Origin: Candidatus Niyogibacteria bacterium CG10_big_fil_rev_8_21_14_0_10_42_19
Lineage (GTDB): Bacteria; Patescibacteriota; Minisyncoccia; 1-14-0-10-42-19
Direction of reading: 5' to 3'
Assembly (NCBI GenBank): GCA_002774705.1
Contig: PFCN01000014.1
Location: 1-20,461, forward strand
Length of the DNA stretch: 20,461 nt
Every line of letters starts with the position of its first letter. The first letter of the stretch is position 1. This document shows, piece by piece, positions 14,365-20,461 of this stretch. The notes under the pieces are model-generated. The model did no database searches. It had not been told where the DNA came from and saw only the letters and a list, made by a program, of their open reading frames with translations. The position numbers and the translations under genes were made by a program.

Positions 14365-15132
14365 TTAATGAAAAATAAACTCCGGAGCGATAACAAGAAG
14401 AGCGCCTATTATAATAAACATAACCTGGAGCAAACTGTGCTTGAATTTTCTTGCCTCATGAAGCTCGGGGATGAGGTCTACGCCAGCGATATAAATAAAA
14501 TTACCCGCCACAATAGCAAGCGCGTACGGAAGAACCGGTATAAGCGCGGGACCCAAAATATATGTCAAAATAGCGCCCGCCATTGTTGAAAGGGATGTTA
14601 AAAAATTAAAAAATAATGCCTTGGTCGGCTTCATACCTCCATGAACCAAAACTCCAAAATCTCCTATTTCTTGCGGTATTTCGTGCAATATAACCGCGAT
14701 CAAGGTCAAAAAACCCAGTCTTAAATCTACAAGAAAAGCGAGCGCGAGTATTATCCCGTCTATAAAATTGTGCAAAAAATCTCCCCATAAAATGAGATAC
14801 GCGTACGGAAGTATCACCGGTTCTCCGTGATGAGTATGCGTCTTGCATTCGCCATGATGACAATGGTACCAAAATAGGAATTTCTCGAAAATAAAAAACA
14901 TAATGACACCCAAAAGAACGAATGGCATTACTTTATCAATAGAGCTCCTCTCAATCGCCTCGGGTATAATATCAAGCAAAGCAACGCTCATAAGAGCCCC
15001 TACCGCAAAACTTACCAAATAATGAGTCGCTCTAAGCGCTTTTTCTCGGTTGAACACCATGAACAAAGCCCCTGAAAAAGAAATGAGCGATTCAAATAAA
15101 GCAGCCCCTAAAATTATAAACAAAAGCGACAT
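14365..15132 (-). CDS. ZIP family divalent metal transporter
   Basis: 255 aa with about eight transmembrane segments. TM4 carries HNFIDG (121-126) and TM5 HEIPQEIGD (150-158), the two metal-binding helices of ZIP proteins. Between TM3 and TM4 lies a Cys/His-rich loop (YHCHHGECKTHTHHGE, 89-104) that probably binds zinc on the cytosolic side. ZIP proteins import Zn2+ or similar cations into the cytoplasm. It lies 20 nt after the second permease of the efflux operon, and a -10 box in that gap may give it its own leaderless transcript. Metal specificity cannot be fixed from sequence. Confidence 0.92.
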   Translation of the reverse strand: MSLLFIILGAALFESLISFSGALFMVFNREKALRATHYLVSFAVGALMSVALLDIIPEAIERSSIDKVMPFVLLGVIMFFIFEKFLFWYHCHHGECKTHTHHGEPVILPYAYLILWGDFLHNFIDGIILALAFLVDLRLGFLTLIAVILHEIPQEIGDFGVLVHGGMKPTKALFFNFLTSLSTMAGAILTYILGPALIPVLPYALAIVAGNFIYIAGVDLIPELHEARKFKHSLLQVMFIIIGALLVIAPEFIFH

Positions 15133-15138
15133 CTTTAA

Positions 15139-15144
15139 TTTATA
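15139..15144 (-). promoter_or_regulatory. -10 box TATAAA before the ZIP gene
   Basis: TATAAA (minus strand) ends 6 nt before ATG 15132, inside the 20-nt gap after the permease stop. It suggests an internal promoter for the metal transporter. No -35 is evident; any -35 would lie in the permease coding region. Confidence 0.4.
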
Positions 15145-15152
15145 TCATTTTA

Positions 15153-16397
15153 TTACTCGTAGCGCAAAGCCTCCACCGGATGCATCTTTGCGGCTTGTCT
15201 TGCCGGATAGATGCCAAAGATCAGTCCGATGGAAATCGATGATAAAAATCCTATTAAAACAGCGGACGTGGGAAGGGTAAACCGCCAATTCAGCCCGGCA
15301 AATTGGCTGACAGAAATAGCGGTTGCCAAACTGATCATTCCTCCTAAAATTATCCCGATAATTCCGCCGGTAAGGGTCAGTATAACCGCCTCCATAACGA
15401 ATTGAATGATTATATCCTTTTCTGTGGCACCGAGAGCTTTCCTTAAGCCTATTTCGCGCGTGCGTTCGGTGACCGAAACAAGCATAATATTCATCACTCC
15501 AATTCCCCCAACCACCAAAGATATAGCGACTATCACCGCTAAGGCTGTAGTTAAAATATTAAAAATAGAATTTATCTGGCCAAGAAGACTCTCCTGCGTC
15601 ATTATATGAAAATCATCTTTTTCGGGATCTGTTATCCCGTGCGATTCGCGAATGGTCATTTTAATATCTTCAACGGTCGCGGAAATTTGTTCCACATCTT
15701 CAACCTGAACTAAAAATTCATTATAGTGGTCTATTCCTAAAAGATAGGTCCTTGCCGTCGTATATGGTATCAACACCAAAGTATCCATATCAAAAAAGAA
15801 AACCTGTCCCCTTTTTTCCAAAATCCCAACGACTTTAAAACTTTTATTGTTTATCTTAATGATTTTATTTAAAGCGTCTGATTCTCCGAAGAGCTCGTCT
15901 TTAACGCGCGCGCCGATCACAGCCACAGCTTCGCGGTTGCGAATGGCTATATCATCATAAAAATAACCCTCCTGGAGACCCACATCCAAAACCTCACCAA
16001 AAAATTGCGCGTCGCTACCGGATATCATCGGGCGAAAAGTTTCTCCCCCATAAGATATGCTTCCCGGAACAATGACTGACGGGCTTATTTTTTTGATACC
16101 TGGAACATTAGATTTTTTCCGCAAAGCTTCGAGGTCTTTTTCTTTTAGGCTTTTTGAAAGAATATATCCGGAGATATCCGTCGGCCCTTTCGGTTCGCGT
16201 CCCGGTTCTACATATATTATATCGGCGCCTAGGGAAGTAATTTCATTAGTGATAAGTTTTGTCGCGCCCTCACCCACCGACATTATTACTATTATTGAGG
16301 TAACTCCTATAACAATACCGATAACGGTAAGAATCGAGCGAGACTTGTGCGAAAAAATGGCGATACCGGCTGTTTTGAATATTGTTGTCAGTTTCAT
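15153..16397 (-). CDS. MacB-like ABC transporter permease (second of two)
   Basis: 414 aa with MacB topology: TM1 (about 18-40), a large MacB_PCD external domain, then three C-terminal segments with the FtsX motif (VSVTERTREIGLRKALGATE) and the closing FGIYPARQAAKMHPVEALRY. The ATP-binding domain is absent and comes from the separate ATPase gene. MacB-type transporters use ATP in the cytoplasm to drive export of peptides, lipids or drugs from the outer face of the membrane. It begins 7 nt after the paralogous permease, with which it shares clear similarity along its full length (SRSxLTxxGIVIGVT, GREPxGP, GGETFxxM, ITDPExDDF). Two different permeases suggest a heterodimeric transporter. Confidence 0.92.
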   Translation of the reverse strand: MKLTTIFKTAGIAIFSHKSRSILTVIGIVIGVTSIIVIMSVGEGATKLITNEITSLGADIIYVEPGREPKGPTDISGYILSKSLKEKDLEALRKKSNVPGIKKISPSVIVPGSISYGGETFRPMISGSDAQFFGEVLDVGLQEGYFYDDIAIRNREAVAVIGARVKDELFGESDALNKIIKINNKSFKVVGILEKRGQVFFFDMDTLVLIPYTTARTYLLGIDHYNEFLVQVEDVEQISATVEDIKMTIRESHGITDPEKDDFHIMTQESLLGQINSIFNILTTALAVIVAISLVVGGIGVMNIMLVSVTERTREIGLRKALGATEKDIIIQFVMEAVILTLTGGIIGIILGGMISLATAISVSQFAGLNWRFTLPTSAVLIGFLSSISIGLIFGIYPARQAAKMHPVEALRYE

Positions 16398-16404
16398 AAA
16401 TTAT

Positions 16405-17652
16405 TTATTCATAACGCAATGCCTCGATTGGACTTTTTTGGGATGCTTTGTAAGCGGGATAAATACCAAACAATAAACCAACTAATACCGAAATAACAAT
16501 ACCCAAAAAAGCCGCGAAAAATGGAATGCTAAAATCCCACGCCATATTCATTAATTGTCCAAGTATAATAGACGCCAAGAAAGATAAAGTAACTCCAAGC
16601 AATACCCCAATAAGTCCGCCGAGCGTCGTCAGGATAGAACTTTCGAATATAAATTGAAGAAGTATATTATTCCCGGTGGCGCCCAAAGCTTTTCTCAAGC
16701 CGATCTCACTCGTTCTTTCGGTCACGGATACCAGCATAATATTCATAATACCTATTCCGCCTACGAGAAGAGATATAGCGGCAACCGCCGCAAGAAATAT
16801 CGTGAGTATATCGGTTATCGTTTTTAAAGTTTCCGCAATTTCAATCTGGGAACTTGCAAAAAAATCGTCATTTTCGGGGTCTGTAATATTATGCAGCTCC
16901 CTTAGGGTTATTTCTATGTCTCTAAGGACTGCGGGCACGCTTTCTTCGGTTTTAGCCTGAACAATAATGCGGTTGAAATGCTTAATCCCGAATATATAAT
17001 CCTGCGCGGAAGTAAATGGAACGACAGCCGATTCATCAAAATTAAAAAAAAGAATCTGTCCTTTTGGTGGAAAAACTCCAATAACCCTGAAGTTACGCCC
17101 ATTGATCCTGATCTTTTCTCCAATAGCATCTGAATTTCCGAACAGCTCATCTTTCAATTTAACACCGATGATCGCGACCTCCGCCCTTGCTTTAATATCG
17201 TCTTCGTCAAAGAAAAAACCCTCTTCCGGATATATATCAAATATCTCGGCGAGAAAATCGGTGGATCCTATCACCATAGAATTAAAAGTCTCTCCGCCAA
17301 AAGAAGCCGAATAAAGACCGAAAACGATCGGCACCGCCTCTTCAAGATCGGGAACGTTAGATGGTTTTTTTAAAGCTTCAATCTCCCGCATTTTAAGCGA
17401 ATCGGCATATAAAGACTCCGCGGCAGATGGGTCTGCCGGTCCCGACGGCTCCCGACCCGGAACTATTGCTATAGTTCGCGAACCCAATGATTCAACCTGG
17501 CTTAAAACCAGGCTTTGAGCGCTTTCACCTATGACGGAAACAAGCATTATAGCTGTTACTCCTATAACTATTCCTAAAATAGTAAGAACAGATCGAGATT
17601 TATTCACTCTTAGCGCGGAGAAAGCAGATTTTAAAATATATAATATTTTCAT
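16405..17652 (-). CDS. MacB-like ABC transporter permease (first of two)
   Basis: 415 aa, paralogue of the next gene with the same layout: TM1 (about 18-40), an external MacB_PCD domain with GREPSGPADPSAAESLYADS, and an FtsX C-terminus with VSVTERTSEIGLRKALGATG and FGIYPAYKASQKSPIEALRY. It lies 50 nt after the ATPase gene and 7 nt before its paralogue, all on one strand. The loop after GREPSGP is Asp/Ser-rich and differs from the paralogue, and the divergence is high enough for an old duplication. It probably pairs with the paralogue and with the separate ATPase. The spacer before it (17653-17702) is AT-rich and might hold a weak internal promoter. Confidence 0.92.
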   Translation of the reverse strand: MKILYILKSAFSALRVNKSRSVLTILGIVIGVTAIMLVSVIGESAQSLVLSQVESLGSRTIAIVPGREPSGPADPSAAESLYADSLKMREIEALKKPSNVPDLEEAVPIVFGLYSASFGGETFNSMVIGSTDFLAEIFDIYPEEGFFFDEDDIKARAEVAIIGVKLKDELFGNSDAIGEKIRINGRNFRVIGVFPPKGQILFFNFDESAVVPFTSAQDYIFGIKHFNRIIVQAKTEESVPAVLRDIEITLRELHNITDPENDDFFASSQIEIAETLKTITDILTIFLAAVAAISLLVGGIGIMNIMLVSVTERTSEIGLRKALGATGNNILLQFIFESSILTTLGGLIGVLLGVTLSFLASIILGQLMNMAWDFSIPFFAAFLGIVISVLVGLLFGIYPAYKASQKSPIEALRYE

Positions 17653-17702
17653 TGACTAGATCAAATATAATATCCCGGCACGATTCGATTTTTTATCTTT
17701 TA

Positions 17703-18425
17703 CTATTTGAAAAATTCATCTTTCTTCGCATGATGCCGATGGTCAACAATTTTATCGGATTCGATTTTGCCGTCGTGTAAACGAATTATTCTTCCGGCGT
17801 GTTCCGCGGTGTATGTCTCGTGAGTGATTAAAACGACGGTATGACCATCCTTCTCGTTTAGGTCCTGCAGTATCTCCATGATTGCTTTACCCGACTTTGA
17901 ATCAAGATTACCGGTCGGCTCATCGGCAAAAATAATTTCCGGCTTCAAAACTAATGCCCGGGCTATTGCCACTCTTTGCTTCTCGCCTCCCGACAATTGT
18001 GATGGCTCATGATCAATTCTTTTTTCAAGTCCCACGGCTTTTATGGCGTCTTTTGCGATCTTATCCCAACCTGATTCTTTTATGTCCGAATAAAGAAGCG
18101 GAAGTTTAACGTTGTCTAAAATTGTCGTTCTCGGAAGAAGATTAAACATCTGAAAAACAAACCCCATTTTTTTATTTCTGATATGGGCGAGATCGTCATC
18201 CGAATAATCATCTATTGTTTTACCCTCAAAAAGATATTTTCCGTGAGTATGCCTGTCTAAAAAACCCAAAATATGAAGAAGGGTGGACTTGCCCGAGCCG
18301 GAAGGACCCATTATCGCGACAAAATCGCCTTTATTAATATCAAAAGAAACTCCGGAAAGCGCCGGAGTTTGTACACCATCGCCATAATAAATTTTCGCCA
18401 AGTCTTTTACTTCAATTAAGGACAT
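17703..18425 (-). CDS. ABC transporter ATP-binding protein (MacB/LolD type)
   Basis: 240 aa with all ABC motifs: Walker [10 protein letters not shown] (40-48), Q-loop Q92, signature LSGGEKQ (144-150), Walker B IIFADEP (164-170) with E169, D-loop, and H-loop H202. The A-loop-side [20 protein letters not shown] is typical of MacB/LolD/YknY ATPases. It energises the two permeases downstream. Its ATG touches the stop of the adaptor gene (TAA directly followed by ATG), showing translational coupling. The C-terminal tail [12 protein letters not shown] is His-rich, which may be chance or may bind metal. Cytoplasmic, peripheral to the membrane. Confidence 0.95.
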   Translation of the reverse strand: MSLIEVKDLAKIYYGDGVQTPALSGVSFDINKGDFVAIMGPSGSGKSTLLHILGFLDRHTHGKYLFEGKTIDDYSDDDLAHIRNKKMGFVFQMFNLLPRTTILDNVKLPLLYSDIKESGWDKIAKDAIKAVGLEKRIDHEPSQLSGGEKQRVAIARALVLKPEIIFADEPTGNLDSKSGKAIMEILQDLNEKDGHTVVLITHETYTAEHAGRIIRLHDGKIESDKIVDHRHHAKKDEFFK

Positions 18426-19988
18426 TTATTCTTTGAAAAAGGTAATAACCCTATCTCCCTCGTTCACTCCTTCAATAATCTCAATATTTCCATCAGACCC
18501 CCTAAGTCCCGTACGCACCGAAACTTCTTTAATCGAAAGATCTTTCTGTATAGTGCGTATGATTTTTACTCCATTTCGGTCAATTACGGCTCTTTGAGGA
18601 ACCGCGTTAACGCCCTCTCTTTTATCGGTAAGGATAGTGATGTTCGCGGTCATCCCTGATTTGATGCGACTATCGTCTTCCAAAAATTGCATTTTTACTT
18701 TGTATGTCGCTACACCTTCGATTATAGTTTCCGCAGGATCAACCGAGATAACGCGAGCGCCAAAAATAACGTCATTCCCATATGCATCAAGTGTAATTTG
18801 AGCGCCGTCACTTATTTTTACGTCGGCAATATCAACTTCAGCAATATTCGTCTCAACTTCAAATTTGCTGGCCGAAATTATCGAAACAACAATTGAATTT
18901 GCCACAGCTATTTCTCCGATTTTGGCATTTTGCGCGGTTATAATCCCGGATATAGGAGAACGAAGTATCGTTTTTGAAATTTTCACGCGAATATTGTTGG
19001 CAGAAGCCACGGCTCTATCCAATGACGCCTCCTGCGCGACTATTTCTTCTAAAGTAGCTCCGGATATTTTTAAGTTCAAATTACTCTCCTCAAGTGAAAG
19101 CGTGGAGAGAGCTAACCTCATGCTTTCATCAGCTGTGGCGAGATTTGTGATTGCGGTATTTATGTTGGTACGCGCGGTTGAAGTATCTGTTTTCCACGCA
19201 TCAATGGTCGTCTGCGTAATACTTTGGCTAGGTGAGGCGTTGTTTACGGCAAGCGCCACTTTATCAAGATATAACTTAACCTGATTAAGATTCGATTTTA
19301 CGTTTTGCGCGTTCGTAACAATATCCGATGTAATATTTATCGCGTCTATATCAATTTTCCAAGAGTTGAGTATATTTTCAATATTTGGTCTTTCGGTTTC
19401 CAAATCGATCTCATATTGGCTATTTGTCGGATGAAATTTTAAAATCGGATTTAAAGAACGGGGGTTATCAAAAATTTGATCGGTTTTGTTGCGCACCGCG
19501 TCATCTGACTTGGTATAAGCGTCTCTTATCGAATTTATTAAAGCTTCTTTCTTGTCAATCAAAGATATTTTGGCATTTTGAACCTTAACTTCCTGAACTT
19601 TTATTTCTTCTATTTTAGCGCCACTTAAAAGATCATTAAGTTTTGCCTGTTCAACTCTCACGACGGCTTCGGCTTCTTGAAGTTGGGTGGAGAGATCGGC
19701 GCTTTCGAGTTGTACTAATGTCTGTCCGGCCGAAACTTTGTCGCCGACACTAATATTAATTCTTGATATCCTCCCCGAAGATTCAAACGACAAGTTAACC
19801 GATTCCGCGGGCCTCACGCGGCCGGTGACATCCACTTCATGAATAACATCTTGTTTTTGAACAATCACAAATTGGTGTTCTATTTCTTCATCTCCTCTCA
19901 AAAAAATAAAACCCAAAACCGCCGCCGCAAGTACGGCCGGAATAATAATTAATTTTTTAACCCAAATAAACAAAAAAAATCTTTTCAT
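18426..19988 (-). CDS. MacA/HlyD-type membrane fusion (adaptor) protein
   Basis: 520 aa, much longer than E. coli MacA (371). One N-terminal transmembrane anchor (12-30) is followed by the first half of a biotinyl-lipoyl fold (about 54-99, SGRISRINISVGDKVSAGQT), a very long helical region (about 100-335), the second lipoyl half (about 340-372, TILRSPISGIITAQNAKIGE), a beta-barrel, and a membrane-proximal domain. The two helical arms contain mirrored motifs (LLSGAKIEEIKVQE and KISGATLEEIVAQE), marking where the hairpin leaves and returns. The middle (150-290) is an insertion rich in Asn/Asp/Thr. It is the first gene of the efflux operon. If the cell lacks an outer membrane, as CPR are thought to, it would act like Gram-positive YknX-type adaptors. 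Confidence 0.92.
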   Translation of the reverse strand: MKRFFLFIWVKKLIIIPAVLAAAVLGFIFLRGDEEIEHQFVIVQKQDVIHEVDVTGRVRPAESVNLSFESSGRISRINISVGDKVSAGQTLVQLESADLSTQLQEAEAVVRVEQAKLNDLLSGAKIEEIKVQEVKVQNAKISLIDKKEALINSIRDAYTKSDDAVRNKTDQIFDNPRSLNPILKFHPTNSQYEIDLETERPNIENILNSWKIDIDAINITSDIVTNAQNVKSNLNQVKLYLDKVALAVNNASPSQSITQTTIDAWKTDTSTARTNINTAITNLATADESMRLALSTLSLEESNLNLKISGATLEEIVAQEASLDRAVASANNIRVKISKTILRSPISGIITAQNAKIGEIAVANSIVVSIISASKFEVETNIAEVDIADVKISDGAQITLDAYGNDVIFGARVISVDPAETIIEGVATYKVKMQFLEDDSRIKSGMTANITILTDKREGVNAVPQRAVIDRNGVKIIRTIQKDLSIKEVSVRTGLRGSDGNIEIIEGVNEGDRVITFFKE

Positions 19989-19996
19989 ATATATTT

Positions 19997-20002
19997 ATTA
20001 TA
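19997..20002 (-). promoter_or_regulatory. -10 box of the efflux operon
   Basis: TATAAT on the minus strand ends 8 nt before ATG 19988, giving a nearly leaderless mRNA. No strong -35 is visible; the surrounding bases are very AT-rich. Palindromes begin about 45 nt further upstream. Confidence 0.5.
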
Positions 20003-20045
20003 TAATATTTTATCTAATAAATAAAAGCGTTTACATAATTTACCC

Positions 20046-20062
20046 GCAACACCAAGTGTTGC
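20046..20062. repeat. Small palindrome GCAACAC-CAA-GTGTTGC
   Basis: A 7-bp perfect stem with a 3-nt loop. Its GTGTTG/CAACAC core recurs in the larger palindrome at 20068-20112, so both could be bound by the same regulator. It is the palindrome nearest to the operon's -10. Confidence 0.6.
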
Positions 20063-20067
20063 ATGAG

Positions 20068-20112
20068 ATTTGTTCATTTGTTCAACACTCGGTGTTGAAC
20101 AAATGAACAAAT
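20068..20112. repeat. 45-bp perfect palindrome (21-bp arms)
   Basis: Arms 20068-20088 and 20092-20112 are perfectly complementary around the loop TCG. The arms also contain the direct repetition TTGTTCA-TTTGTTCAACAC. A partial third copy, TGTTCAACACTCGGT, follows at 20124-20138. There is no U-run after it in either direction, so an ordinary terminator is unlikely. It may be an operator or a mobile palindromic repeat. Confidence 0.85.
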
Positions 20113-20123
20113 GCGACTCTCGC

Positions 20124-20138
20124 TGTTCAACACTCGGT
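20124..20138. repeat. Half-copy of the TGTTCAACACTCGGT palindrome
   Basis: A 15-nt exact copy of 20079-20093, in the same orientation, but the second arm is missing and replaced by AGTAAATAG. It suggests either a half-site or a decayed repeat. Confidence 0.65.
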
Positions 20139-20200
20139 AGTAAATAGATGATGTTGGTCAATAAAAAAAACAAAATAAAATAACCTCATTAAATAAACCA

Positions 20201-20238
20201 ATCTACCATCTATCTACGATCGTAGATAGATGGTAGAT
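20201..20238. repeat. 38-bp perfect palindrome without loop
   Basis: ATCTACCATCTATCTACGA followed immediately by its exact reverse complement. On the minus strand, T-rich sequence follows some way downstream, so as RNA it could end the tRNA-Lys transcript; it could also be a protein-binding dyad. Together with 20046-20138 it fills the gene-free stretch 19989-20260. Confidence 0.85.
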
Positions 20239-20260
20239 ATGAAAAATTCAAAGTTTTATC

Positions 20261-20370
20261 CGTCCACCAGGAATCGCCTCTCCTTATTGGTCGAGACACT
20301 GAATTTTTATAGTCGTCCCAATTACATCGGGACTCCTTAAAAATTCACGCCTACGATTCGATTCCTGGTT
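20261..20370. repeat. tRNA-Lys-derived structured element C
   Basis: The plus strand starts with CGTCCACCAGGAATCG, a 15/16 match to the complement of the tRNA-Lys 3' end (20391-20406), and ends with the inverted CGATTCCTGGT. ACCAGGAATCG (20266-20276) and CGATTCCTGGT (20359-20369) form a perfect 11-bp outer stem. Inside is GAATTTTTA (20301-20309) with TAAAAATTC (20338-20346), enclosing GTCCC/GGGAC. After the tRNA-matching ATCG it reads CCTCTC, exactly as in element A, although the tRNAs differ. No ORF. Confidence 0.6.
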
Positions 20371-20388
20371 GAGTAAAAAAAATTTTAG

Positions 20389-20461
20389 TCCGCCCACCAG
20401 GAATCGAACCTGGAACCTTCTCCTTAAAAGGGAGCTGCTCTGCCAATTGAGCTATGGGCGG
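20389..20461 (-). tRNA. tRNA-Lys (anticodon TTT)
   Basis: A 73-nt cloverleaf that ends exactly at the right edge: acceptor CCGCCCA/TGGGCGG, D-stem GCTC/GAGC, anticodon stem GCTCC/GGAGA (one G-A mismatch at the base) around loop CTTTTAA (anticodon TTT), T-stem CCAGG/CCTGG around TTCGATT, discriminator A. CCA is not encoded. The first base being C rather than G is unusual but pairs correctly. A partial copy of its 3' end lies 113 bp downstream in element C. Confidence 0.93.

Noticed and set aside
19985..20173. 62-aa minus-strand ORF across the promoter region of the adaptor gene
   Set aside because: Encoded by the palindromes and the AT-rich promoter, no RBS; its protein-like repeats (PSVEQ) come from the repeated DNA.

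Overview
The window looks like a chromosomal piece of a Patescibacteria/CPR bacterium, probably Parcubacteria-like. This is inferred from gene content and style, not from a marker gene. The signs are a giant Thr/Ser/Gly-rich TGGTLTGTLTG-type surface protein, a VirD4/HerA-like ATPase operon with small unknown partners, tandem membrane GT-C glycosyltransferases, short AT-rich spacers, tRNAs without an encoded CCA, and ordinary stop codons including TGA. Almost all genes are on the minus strand. Only the two glycosyltransferases at 10697-14282 are on the plus strand.

Left part (1-4.7 kb) is accessory and partly decayed. It holds the 5' part of a large GC-rich surface-protein gene (runs off the left edge), then a membrane-anchored protein gene broken by two stops and a frameshift. 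Next comes a 1.6-kb cassette of unfamiliar genes between two exact 20-bp direct repeats (2619-2638 and 4228-4247). One cassette gene is interrupted by a 36-bp perfect palindrome that supplies an in-frame stop. The right repeat runs straight into a copy of the 3' end of tRNA-Gln. Two structured elements (4243-4416 and 4475-4633) start with such copies and end with an inverted T-arm-like sequence, followed by the intact tRNA-Gln (4684-4755). A third element of the same design lies beside tRNA-Lys at the right end (20261-20370).

Middle part (4.7-14.3 kb): an HTH protein gene whose last codons and stop lie inside tRNA-Gln; dnaX; an operon of a 128-aa soluble protein, an 803-aa membrane-anchored ATPase, a polytopic membrane protein and a GtrA-like protein; then, divergently, two GT39/PMT-like glycosyltransferases one base apart. 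The glycosyltransferases and GtrA point to envelope glycan work. The ATPase operon may serve DNA or protein transfer, but this is unproven.

Right part (14.3-20.5 kb): a ZIP-type metal transporter and a MacA-MacB-like efflux operon (adaptor, ATPase, two paralogous permeases). Upstream of the operon are several strong perfect palindromes, then a tRNA-associated inverted element and tRNA-Lys, which ends at the right edge. Several start codons sit only 6-8 nt after a -10 box, suggesting that leaderless mRNAs are common in this genome.
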